Source: a bacterium (GTDB lineage: Bacteria > Planctomycetota > UBA1135 > GCA-002686595). From it: a DNA stretch of 40,450 bases. The notes under the pieces were generated by a model, which was not told the origin of the DNA, ran no database searches, and worked only from the letters and a program-made list of their open reading frames with translations. The translations under genes and the position numbers were made by a program. The stretch is from the NCBI GenBank assembly GCA_024226735.1, contig JAAELL010000167.1, positions 1 to 40,450 of the forward strand, given 5' to 3'. Shown here one piece after another: positions 23,113 to 32,100 of the stretch; the stretch's first letter is position 1, and each line of letters starts with the position of its first letter.

Positions 23113-26100
23113 ATGAGCGATTCTCCTCCCTCTGCAATGGATTCGACGACTCTTCTCGAGCACCTCGACTGGGTCCGCGCGCTGGCGCGGCGCCTCGTCG
23201 CCGACGCGGATACGGCCGACGACCTCGTTCAGGAGGCGTGGCTACGCCTGCGGAGCACCCCGGCCGTGTCGGTCGCCGCGCCTCGGGCGTGGCTCGGCCG
23301 CGTCGTGCGCAACCTGGCGCTGGAGCACGGGCGCAAGGAGGGGCGGCGGCGCGATCACGAGCGATCGTCCGCGCCCGAGGCGCTGACGGACGACGAGCTC
23401 CACGGCCGGGTGGCGACCGAGCAACGCGTCGTCGCCTGCGTGATGGCGCTGGACGAGCCGTACCGACGTACGGTGCTCCTGCGCTACTACGAGGATCTCG
23501 GTCCGCGCGCGATCGCCGAGCGCGAGGGCGTGCCGGTCAATACGGTGAAGGCGCGCCTGCGGCGCGCACACGAGAGATTGCGCGAGCGCCTGGACGGTGA
23601 GTTCGGCGGGGACGGTCGTTCGTGGCTCCTGGCCCTGATTCCCATGGCGGGTGCACGGGAGGTCGGAGTCGCCGGCGCTTCCGTGATCCCAGGAGCATTC
23701 CTCATGAGTCTGAAGAAGATCGCGATCGTCATCCTGCCCCTCACGCTCATCCTCTGGGGCGGTTCCTACGCACTCGACCGCGAGGACGAGCAGCCCGGCG
23801 GCGTCGAGCCCGACGGCGAGCTCGTGGTCGTGCAACCGGTCACCGAAACGGCAGCGCCGGTCGGGCGCGTCGCGTTGAACGAGATCGACGCAGCGCCGGC
23901 GCCCGAGTCCGACGAGCCCGAGCCCGAGACGGCGGCCGGGGAGACGATCGACGTGCTCGTCGTCGACCGCGCCAGCGGCGCACCGGTGCCGAACGCTCGC
24001 GTGCGTTGCATCGACAGGCGCATCCTGTTGCAGCCGAGCACGTACCTGCTCGCATCGGCGCGGGGGGCGAACATGTTCGACCTGTACGGCACGATTCACA
24101 CGACCGACGAGGCGGGAGCGGTCCGTGTCCCCTGGACGCCCGCCGGGATGTTGGTCGAAGGCGCCGCCGAGGACCTGTGGGGCGTCGAGGATGTCCAGCA
24201 CGATCACGCTGGCGCGATCCAGGTCGCGCTCGTTCCCGATGGGGTCCTGCGCGTCCGCGTCGTCGACTCCGAGGGTGCGCCGGCCTCCGGCGTTCCGGTC
24301 GGGCTCGCCGGCGATGCCGAGCAGAGCTACCGCGGAGTCACCGCCGCGGACGGCGTCGCTCAGCTCGAGCACGCGCTCGCGTCCGTGCGCGAGTGGGGGG
24401 CGCTGCACGCCGGCTGCGACTTTCCCGGTGCGGAGCGGCGCGCCGTCACACTCGATCTCGATGCTCTGCCCTCCGAGCCCGTGGAGCTCGTGCTCCCGCC
24501 GGTGGGCGAGGTGGTCGTCGGGTTTCCACAGCCGGCCGAGGGACGGGCGTTCGCGGTGCTGCTCGACCGTTCGCTCCCCGAAACGCGACGCTTCGCGCAC
24601 TCGCTCGTGCGGGAGATCAACGGTGGCGAGGCACGCTTCGCGCACATCGGAGTCGGCGCACTCCTGGAGCTTACGGTGATCCGCACCGGGGGCGACCGAC
24701 CGGCGGGAGCGCCGGTACAGCGCGAGCTGCGCGGCCCTGCCTCGGCCGGTGAGATCGTGCGGGTCGAGTTGGACGGGGAGGAGGCTCCCGCGCCTGCCCA
24801 CGTCGTGCTTGCCGGACGCCTACTCGGACCCGACGGCGCGCCGTTGAGCGAGACGGACATCACCTCGAAGGTGCGCTTCGAGCGTGCGTCCGATGGCTCG
24901 GGCTTTCGGACGACGAGCGACGGGAGCTTCGAGCTGATCGTCGCGGGCGACGATCCGCAGAGTCGTGGACAGGCCGAGCTCACGCTCGATTGGACCGCTC
25001 CGTCCGGCGGCGGGACGGCTGTCATCGATCTGGGGCAGCTCGCGCTCGGCCGCCGAGACCTCGGGGACGTGCGCCTTGTCGCCCGGCCGTTGGTCGCCGC
25101 CGGACGCGTGGAGGACGAACGGGGCGCACCGATCCACGGCGCGCGGGTCGTCGTGCACCGCGAACACGACTCGGGTCTGGGCACAGAGTGGCTGAGCGTG
25201 CCGGACCTGGTGGCGCGCACGGACCCGGACGGGGCGTTCGCGCTCTACGGCGACGTTACGGGGCGCATCCGCTTGAGCGCGCGGGTGAACACGCACTTGG
25301 CCGCGCAGGTGGACGTCGCGCTCGGCGCGCGCGGCGTCGTGCTGCAGGCGCTGCCCACGGCGACCGTCGTCGCGACGTTCGCGCAAGGCACGGTAGCGAA
25401 CGGTGCCCGGCTCTCCTTCGAGCTCTTCCTCGAGGGTGCGCACACGCCGCCCCACCGCACCACGGGCAGTCCCGATCTCGACAGGATCGAGTGGGCGCAC
25501 GTCGCACCCGGAACGTACCGCCTCGTCGGCCGCGTCCGGGAGCTCGACGAGCCCGTGCTCGACCTGCGCGGGCTCGTCGTCGGTGCCGACGGCTGCCGTG
25601 ACCCGCGCCTCGAAGGCATCGACCTCAGCGCCTCGCTCGAGCAGCACGAGCTGCGCATCGTCGACTCGACGGGGCGGCCGTTGGGCGCGACGGTCGAGGT
25701 CCGAGGTCTTGCGAACGAACGCTCGTGGCGCGGCGGCCGCAGCGACGCGGACGGTCGGTTCGTCGTTTCGACGAAGCCCGGAATCCCGCGGACCGTGCGC
25801 ATCGCCGCGGACGGGATGGAGCCGCGTCGTGTCGAAGTCGACGGCGACCAGCGCATCGAGCTCGGCCCGGGGGTCACGCTGAACCTGCACTGGCTGACCG
25901 GCACACCCGTCGAGAGCGAACGCTGGGAGCTGACGGTCGAGTTCGAGGCGTTGCGCGGCGAGCTCGCGGGCTGGATCAAGACGACCCCGCACGAGTCGTT
26001 CGGGTCCAACCACCTCGCGGCGATCACCTTCCCGGGCCCCGGGCGCTACACGGGCCGCTGGGTGCTCGCCGCGCCGGTCGACGGGAAGCGCTTCGGCCGC

Positions 26101-26241
26101 CGGACGGTGTCGCTGCACGCGCTCGAGTTGCCGGAGGTCGAGGAGTTCAGCGTCGAGGTCACGCGCGGCTCCGAGGGTGGCTCGATCCATGTGTCGCTGC
26201 CGGAGAGCGCGCGCGCGGAGGTCGCGCGGAAGCTGCGCTGA
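23113..26241 (+). CDS. ECF sigma factor fused to a membrane anchor and large ectodomain
   Basis: 1042 residues. Region 2 of a sigma-70 ECF factor is at about 15-85 (RRLVADADTADDLVQEAWLRL, RAWLGRVVRNLALE). Region 4 is at about 103-160 (LDEPYRRTVLLRYYEDLGPRAIAEREGVPVNTVKARLRRAHERL). A single transmembrane helix lies at 202-221 (IAIVILPLTLILWGGSYA). The remaining 820 residues are a string of beta domains resembling carboxypeptidase-regulatory/CNA-B folds (TIDVLVVDRASGAPVPNARVR, LAGRLLGPDGAPLSETDI, AAGRVEDERGAPIHGARVVV, VDSTGRPLGATVEV). The factor would be held at the inner membrane with the ectodomain outside, a design known in planctomycete ECF groups. No separate anti-sigma gene is adjacent. 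An internal ribosome site before the ATG at 23704 may give the anchored ectodomain alone. The start at 23113 is preceded by GGGTGAG. Confidence 0.85.
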   Translation: MSDSPPSAMDSTTLLEHLDWVRALARRLVADADTADDLVQEAWLRLRSTPAVSVAAPRAWLGRVVRNLALEHGRKEGRRRDHERSSAPEALTDDELHGRVATEQRVVACVMALDEPYRRTVLLRYYEDLGPRAIAEREGVPVNTVKARLRRAHERLRERLDGEFGGDGRSWLLALIPMAGAREVGVAGASVIPGAFLMSLKKIAIVILPLTLILWGGSYALDREDEQPGGVEPDGELVVVQPVTETAAPVGRVALNEIDAAPAPESDEPEPETAAGETIDVLVVDRASGAPVPNARVRCIDRRILLQPSTYLLASARGANMFDLYGTIHTTDEAGAVRVPWTPAGMLVEGAAEDLWGVEDVQHDHAGAIQVALVPDGVLRVRVVDSEGAPASGVPVGLAGDAEQSYRGVTAADGVAQLEHALASVREWGALHAGCDFPGAERRAVTLDLDALPSEPVELVLPPVGEVVVGFPQPAEGRAFAVLLDRSLPETRRFAHSLVREINGGEARFAHIGVGALLELTVIRTGGDRPAGAPVQRELRGPASAGEIVRVELDGEEAPAPAHVVLAGRLLGPDGAPLSETDITSKVRFERASDGSGFRTTSDGSFELIVAGDDPQSRGQAELTLDWTAPSGGGTAVIDLGQLALGRRDLGDVRLVARPLVAAGRVEDERGAPIHGARVVVHREHDSGLGTEWLSVPDLVARTDPDGAFALYGDVTGRIRLSARVNTHLAAQVDVALGARGVVLQALPTATVVATFAQGTVANGARLSFELFLEGAHTPPHRTTGSPDLDRIEWAHVAPGTYRLVGRVRELDEPVLDLRGLVVGADGCRDPRLEGIDLSASLEQHELRIVDSTGRPLGATVEVRGLANERSWRGGRSDADGRFVVSTKPGIPRTVRIAADGMEPRRVEVDGDQRIELGPGVTLNLHWLTGTPVESERWELTVEFEALRGELAGWIKTTPHESFGSNHLAAITFPGPGRYTGRWVLAAPVDGKRFGRRTVSLHALELPEVEEFSVEVTRGSEGGSIHVSLPESARAEVARKLR
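23691..23706 (+). promoter_or_regulatory. Internal ribosome site and start inside the sigma fusion
   Basis: AGGAG (23691-23695) lies 8 bases before an in-frame ATG at 23704. Translation from there would begin MSLKKIAIVILPLTLILWGG, a typical signal-anchor, and would separate the ectodomain from the sigma factor. Confidence 0.45.
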
Positions 26242-26325
26242 GGCTAGTCGCCGCGAGACTCCGGGTGGAACCCGCTCGAGCCCTCCGAGGAGTGCCTCGA
26301 GGCTACGCGACGCCCCGACTGTCCC

Positions 26326-26556
26326 TCACCTGTGCTGACCGACTTCGACCGTCTCGCGATCCACCGCACGGTCCTCCTCGTGACGATAGTGTCCGGCCCG
26401 TTCCGCCGCCATCCGACGAGCTGCGCACGCGCGCAGCTCGTCGTAGACGAACGCGAACAGCCGCCCGTCCTGGGCGGCTCCATCCTGCAGCAAGAGCGTC
26501 AGCTCTCCGGGCTCGGGCCGATCGGTGGACCCGTGGGAATCGGGTGAGTCGGTCAT
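26326..26556 (-). pseudogene. Truncated ECF sigma factor (Sig-70_X6/TIGR02999-like)
   Basis: From the ATG at 26556 the frame reads MTDSPDSHGSTDRPEPGELT, then DELRACAARRMAAERAGH. That matches the N-terminus and start of region 2 of the planctomycete ECF subfamily in which the text normally continues with TLQPTALVHEAYLRL. After AGH (about 26389) it changes to YRHEEDRAVDRETVEVGQHR and stops. Regions 2 (most) and 4 are therefore absent, and the gene cannot make a working factor. The nearby 26242-26663 stretch holds only this remnant and a hairpin. Confidence 0.6.
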
Positions 26557-26607
26557 GGGCAGGTCTTTCGAACAACGGATCGTCGCCTTGCGCCGTCGAC
26601 CACGCGA

Positions 26608-26641
26608 GGGCGCGTCGCGAGCCTCGGCCCGCGACGCGCCC
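26608..26641 (-). terminator. Hairpin after kelch protein gene
   Basis: Perfect 12-base arms GGGCGCGTCGCG and CGCGACGCGCCC enclose a 10-base loop, 22 bases beyond the stop of the kelch gene (minus strand). It lies partly over the region upstream of the sigma remnant and has no T tract. Confidence 0.55.
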
Positions 26642-26663
26642 GTCGATCGCAGTCTCGATCGCG

Positions 26664-28454
26664 TTACTCGAACGCGACGCGCACCGCATCGGTGAAGTTC
26701 GAGGTGTTGCCCAGGTCGCGGAACCAGGCCTGGAAGTTCCACGTCTCGCCGGGCGCGACCGGGTAGTGCGGCGACATCGGCAGCTCGAGTAGATCGACGT
26801 CGATCTCGAAGCCGCCCGTGTCGCCGGTGAAGCGAACGTCGCCCGAGAAGCGCGCGATCGTCGCGCCGCCGAGGCACAGGTTGCCCGCGGAGCCGCCCGG
26901 GTTGACGATGACGGCTTCGCCCATCGACGTCAGGAAGTAGCCGAACTGGTTCAGCGGAAGGCCCGACGCCGCGATGCGCAGGTTGTTGTCGGTGACCAGG
27001 ACGCTCCCGGATGCGCTCATGACCGCCGAGGCGCCCGAGGAGTTGGGGACCGCGGGCCCGCAGTAGTTCGTGCCGATGTCCGCGCTGAGCACGCGCGTCG
27101 TCATGTCGTACTCGATCATCGGGTCGCCACCACTCGCGGGGTAGCGAACCTCGACCTTGACGTCTTCGAGGGCGCCGCTGTCGTTGGTGTAGCTGAGCGT
27201 TTGCTCGAGCTGGCCAGGTTCACCGACGACGACCGGCGGCGTCCCGCAGGCGCGGTAGATGTAGGGCGTGGCGGCGTCGAAGCTGCGGAACTGAAACTCG
27301 ACCTCGAGCCGCTGGCCCGGCTGGAGCGAGAGCTCGACCCAGCTGGACTCTCCCGCGTGCACGACGAGGTCGTACCAGGGGCCCGGCCGCGCCACCTCGG
27401 CGGCGACGTCGCAGCTCGGGCCGATGACGATCGGCGGGACGGGCGGGACGACGCCCCCGCAGGCGGTGAGGTTCGAGAGTGCGCCGAACGACTCGAGCTT
27501 GGGCGTGTGGGGGTGGATCTTGCGGTAGCCGCCGGGCACCCAGATGCGCGAGCCGAGACCGACCGGGTCGATGCCGCTGCGGTTGGTCGGGAGCGGCAGC
27601 TCGATCGCCCACGAGTTCGTGTACGGGTCGTAGGACTCGACGGTCGCAGTCGGGATGACGGACGTCGTGTGGCCGGCGATGTTGTAGATGCGCCCGTTGC
27701 GGCCCGTCGCGGCGCCGTGTCCCGAGCGGGCGATCGTCATCGGCGCGGGCGCCGTCAGCGTGTTCGGATTCGTCGCCAAGAAACCCGTCCCGGGCTGGAA
27801 GACCTCGACCGTGTTGAGCTGTCCCGACAGCGTGTCGCCGCCGAACAGGTAAATGTGGCCGTCGCAGGCGAGCGAGGCACCAAAGCGGTTGCGGGGCGCC
27901 GCCATCGAGGGCAGCGTCTGCCACACGTCGGTGACCGGGTCGTAGCGCTCGACCGTGCTCAGCGCCATGCCGGACGCGGTCTGGCCGCCGAAGACGTAGA
28001 TCCAGTTGTCTGGCCCCGTGATCGCCTCGACGCCCGCGCGCGGCGTCGGCATCGGCGTCAGCGACGTGTTCCAGGTGTCGGCGATCGGATCGTACTCCCA
28101 GCAGGTCGTCGTCGCACCGGTCGTCCCGATGCCGCCGCCGAAGAAGTAGATGCGCTCCTGGTTGCTGGCGTTCAGAGCGGTTGCGGCCGCACCCTCGTGG
28201 CGCGCCGCGGGCATGCTGTTCAGCGTGCTCCAATAGAGCGTGCGGTGGTAGACGTACACGCCCGCGAGCGAGGTGGTCTCGGTCTGGCCGCCGAAGACGA
28301 AGATCTGGTTCTCGCCGCCTTTCCAGGCGACGGAGGTCGCGTAGTTCAGCAGCGTAGCCGGTGCGGCGGGGAGCGAGGTGTCCCAGGTTTGCGCGGGAGC
28401 GCTGGAGGCGAAGACGGCGGCGCAAGCGAAGAGGCTCGTGAGGGTGGCTTTCAT
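26664..28454 (-). CDS. Secreted kelch-repeat protein with shared C-terminal module
   Basis: 596 residues. The start at 28454 gives a signal peptide (MKATLTSLFACAAVFASSAPAQ) with GAGAG 10 bases upstream. Residues about 30-340 hold kelch blades: NQIFVFGGQTE, ERIYFFGGG, NWIYVFGGQTASG, GHIYLFGGDTLSG, GRIYNIAGHTT and RIWVPGGY, with the matching VERYDPVTDVWQTLPSM turns. About 345-460 is a beta domain with cysteines at its edges. The shared module occupies about 462-596 (NYCGPAVPNSSG, LNQFGYFLTS, NPGGSAGNLCLGG, GETWNFQAWFRD, SNFTDAVRVAFE). An extracellular binding protein; no enzyme residues recognised. The copy of the module is one of the best preserved here. Confidence 0.88.
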   Translation of the reverse strand: MKATLTSLFACAAVFASSAPAQTWDTSLPAAPATLLNYATSVAWKGGENQIFVFGGQTETTSLAGVYVYHRTLYWSTLNSMPAARHEGAAATALNASNQERIYFFGGGIGTTGATTTCWEYDPIADTWNTSLTPMPTPRAGVEAITGPDNWIYVFGGQTASGMALSTVERYDPVTDVWQTLPSMAAPRNRFGASLACDGHIYLFGGDTLSGQLNTVEVFQPGTGFLATNPNTLTAPAPMTIARSGHGAATGRNGRIYNIAGHTTSVIPTATVESYDPYTNSWAIELPLPTNRSGIDPVGLGSRIWVPGGYRKIHPHTPKLESFGALSNLTACGGVVPPVPPIVIGPSCDVAAEVARPGPWYDLVVHAGESSWVELSLQPGQRLEVEFQFRSFDAATPYIYRACGTPPVVVGEPGQLEQTLSYTNDSGALEDVKVEVRYPASGGDPMIEYDMTTRVLSADIGTNYCGPAVPNSSGASAVMSASGSVLVTDNNLRIAASGLPLNQFGYFLTSMGEAVIVNPGGSAGNLCLGGATIARFSGDVRFTGDTGGFEIDVDLLELPMSPHYPVAPGETWNFQAWFRDLGNTSNFTDAVRVAFE

Positions 28455-28632
28455 CGGACAATCTCTCGGTAGCGGGTCAGGGGAGTGGTGGGAGCACCCG
28501 AGCGGTGCGTTCACCGTGTCCTGACGGGCCACAGAAGGGATTGGACGAGAAAGCCAAGGAATGTCCGGGCGCGCCGCAACGCTGCTTCGGGTCCCGGGCG
28601 CTCACTGGGCCAACCGCGAACGTCGTCCGGCG

Positions 28633-28930
28633 CTACCAGAAGGTGACACGCACCGCGTCGCTGAAGTTGCTCGAAGCGAGGTCGCGGAACCAGCACTGAA
28701 AGTCCCACGTCTCACCGCTGGCGATCGCGACGGGTGGGTGGAGCGGCAGAGCGTCGAGGTCGATCACGATCGAACCCGTCGGGCCCCGGATGATCTGGCC
28801 TGGCTGGAGGAAGCGCCCGATTGCGCCCCCAGCGAGGCGAAGTAGCCCATCGCTCCCGGGCGGTTGAACGTGGAGGTCGCTCGACCCGACGAGGAAGTGG
28901 TGGACGGCTCCGCGACGTGCTTGCGTTCAA
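28633..28930 (-). pseudogene. Orphan fragment of the shared C-terminal module
   Basis: On the minus strand a frame ending at a stop at 28633 reads HHFLVGSSDLHVQPPGSDG, then GGAIGRF, IVIDLDALPLHPPVAI, SGETWDFQCWFRDLASSNFSDAVRVTFW. This is the second half of the C-terminal module, well conserved, but the frame is closed upstream (stop near 28931) and lacks the YCxPAxxNSTG half and any protein body. It is the decayed tail of a lost gene, between the kelch gene and the lamin-tail gene. The rest of 28455-29110 shows nothing else I can name. Confidence 0.7.
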
Positions 28931-29110
28931 GAACATGCGTTCCGGATACGGTGCGACCCGTTTTCGCAATGTCCTCTATGATCAAATCCGAACGTGGGAA
29001 CGTGCTCTCCCCCCGCTCTCGGTAAACGGGCGCTGCGCCTGTCGCATGCGCCTGCCGCGGTTCGCCCGGAAGGGTCCGTTCCCCTACACCCGATGAAGAG
29101 GAACAGAAGG

Positions 29111-32100
29111 ATGAACCGCATCAACCCCGCCGGCCTCGCCTGCGCGGCATTCGGACTGACGGCTCTTGCTCAAGCCCAGGTCCCACTCTTGCTGAACGAG
29201 ATCTACGCGTCGCACGTGGGTACCGACGACCAGGAGTACGTCGAGCTGCTGGGGCCGCCGGGCATGCCGCTCGACGGGTTCTTCGTGCTCGTGGTCGAGG
29301 GGGAGGGAGGCGGAGCCGGCACGCTGGACCGCGTTTGGGACTTGAATGGGCAGGTCATGCCGCCGGACGGCTTCTTCGTCCTCGGCGGAGCCGCGGTCCC
29401 GAACGTCGACCTGGTTCTGGGGAACACGAACCTGATCGAGAACGGGACGGAGACGCTCTACCTGGTCCAGGAACCAACGGGTCAGATTCCGGCCTTGCTG
29501 GGAACGGACGTCTCGAACGGCCCCAACACGACGGTGATTCCGGGTCTGGCCAACGTGGCTGACCTCGTTGCGATGATCGACCAGGGCGTCTTCGCCGGCA
29601 CCGACGTCGTGTACGACGGAGCGATTGCGATCGGTCCGGACGCGAACTTCTTCCCGGCCGGCATCTATCGCGGCCTCGACGCACCGAACGATTGGTGCGG
29701 GGGGTCCTTCCTCGACTTCGACGACGTCGGAAATGCGAACCAGCCGCGCACGCCCGGCGGGCCGAACGTTCCGTGCGTGCCGAACAGCTTCCACTACAAC
29801 GGTCTTCTGCACACGACGCTCGGCTCCGCGGGCATGGCGGTCGACAACACCTCGGGCCGGCTCGTCGTCTCGAACATCGGCTCGAGCGGTTGCGACGGCG
29901 TCAGCATCGACCTCGGAGAATCGACGGGCACGACGCTCGGCGAGATCGAGTTGCCTCTGACGCTGCCGCCTCCGGGGCCGTGCGGAATCACGGCTGTCGG
30001 CTCGCTGCAGGGTGCTGTCCAGCCGGTGAGCGGACTCAGCGTGAACCCGGTCGGCGGACCGGTGCCGATGAACCAATTGCGCGCCGACTTCAGCCCGCTC
30101 GGGTCGCCGACGTCATCGATCGAGCTGTTCCTCGGTGGCCAGCTGGTGTTCCAGCAGCCGCAGTCGCCGGGTCCGATCTTCTCGCCGCCGCCGACGTGCG
30201 TCGCGAATTGCGGCCCGTTCCGCGACACGATCACGATCGACGTCGCGTTCCCGCAGGGGCCGATCCCGATCACGATCCCCGGCGGTCCGACGGTCCAGGC
30301 GGACGCGATACGCTTCCTGCCCGACAACCCGCAGGTGTTGCCCGACGACATCCGCGTGCTCGACCTGCTCGGCACGGACATCCCGCGCGTCGCGATCGGT
30401 GACGAGGCCCTCGGGTACTTCGGCAACAACCACCGCGCGCTCGGCGAGGCACAGTTGCGGGCGGGGCACGATCACCTGACCATCTCCAACATCGGCTCGA
30501 GCGGCAAGGACGGAGTCTCGATCGACCTCGGCATCGAGCACGAGGACATCGGCTTCGTCGCAGAGCTCGATCCCGTCGATCTCACGGTGGCCGGCAGCGG
30601 GTTCAGCGCGGAGGCCTTCGGCAGCTTCGCGGGCAACCCTGGCTCGAGCCTGGGGAGTGCCGCCTACAACAACAACGGCGGCACCGTGCAGGCATCGGCC
30701 GACTTCTCGCCCCTCGGCGCGTCGATGGTCCGGACCGAGTACTACCTGAACTCGCAGTTCCAGGGCAGCACCGAGCTGCCGCAGGGTTTGCTGGGGGACG
30801 TTCTACCCGGCCCGGGTGGCCCGCCGTTGATCGTCGGGTGCGGCAAGCTGCCGCCCGACCCGCCCTGCTTCGTGATCCTCATCGATCGACCCGCGTTCTT
30901 CCTGCCGAACGGCGGGACGGCGCAGTTCCCGTTCGATTGCATCCGCATCCTCGCGATCGACGCGCCGAGCCCGATCGACAGCCTGACCGATCTGTGGTTG
31001 CGCGGCACGGACATCCCGGACCTCGTGATCACAGGCGAGCACGACAGCGGCCGGTTCGAAGGGTTCCAGCACAACTCGACCGGAACCGCTCGCCTCGATG
31101 CTTCGGGTGGAACGCTGACCGTCTCCAACATCGGTTCGAGTGGCCTCGACGGCGTTCGCATCGACATCGGCGAGCTGACCGACGTGTTCCGCGTCGAAGC
31201 AGGGATGCCGGTGATGCCTCCTCCGCCGGGGATCTCGTGCCTGACGACGGCGACGGGTCAGCTCCTCGGCGCTCCGAGCCCGGGTGATCTGAGCTCCCTT
31301 GGCGGGGTTGTCCTTCCGACGGGCGACGTGCAGATCGAACCGAACTTCCTGCCGCTCGGATCGCAGACCAACACCGTCGAGCTGTTCCTGCAGGGCCAGC
31401 TCGTCTTCCAGCAGTCCGGGCTCTCGGGGCCTGGATGCATCTTCCCGCCGCCGCCGACCTGCGTCAGCACGTGCGGCTGTCCGCCGGGCGGACCGTTCTT
31501 CATCGGCCTCGAGTTCCCGCTACCCCTGCCGGTGCAGATTCCGGGCGGGCCGACGATCCTGGCGGACGGGCTCGTCATGACTCCCGACAACCCCTCGCAG
31601 CAGGTCGAGGTCGTCACGGGCTTCAAGTCGGGGGGGCTGTGCCCGACGAGCGCCGTTTGGTTCGACAACCCCTTCATCTGCATCCTCGACGAGTTGGCGA
31701 AGATCTTCGGCAACTTCCACAGCTCGCTCGGCGACGCCGATACGAGCTACTCGCGTGACCATCTCACGGTCTCGAACATCGGTTCGAGCGGTTGCGACGG
31801 TGTCTCGATCGATCTGGGCGAGACCACCGAGGGCTTCAGCGCCGTGCTCGAGCCCGTCGACCTCTCGACGGACGGCAACGCGATCGTCGTCGAGGCCAGT
31901 GGCTCGTTCGGCGGCGTGCTGAACAGCCCGCTCGGGTCCGCCGGCTGCAGCAACAGCGGTGGCCAGATCCGCGCCTTCGCCGACTTCTCGGCGATCGGCT
32001 CGAGCACCGTGCGCATCGAGGTCTTCAACCAGGGCAACTTCGTCGGGGCCGGAGTCGTGCAAGGCGGTGGTCCCGTCGCGGTCGTCACGGCTGGTCCGAC

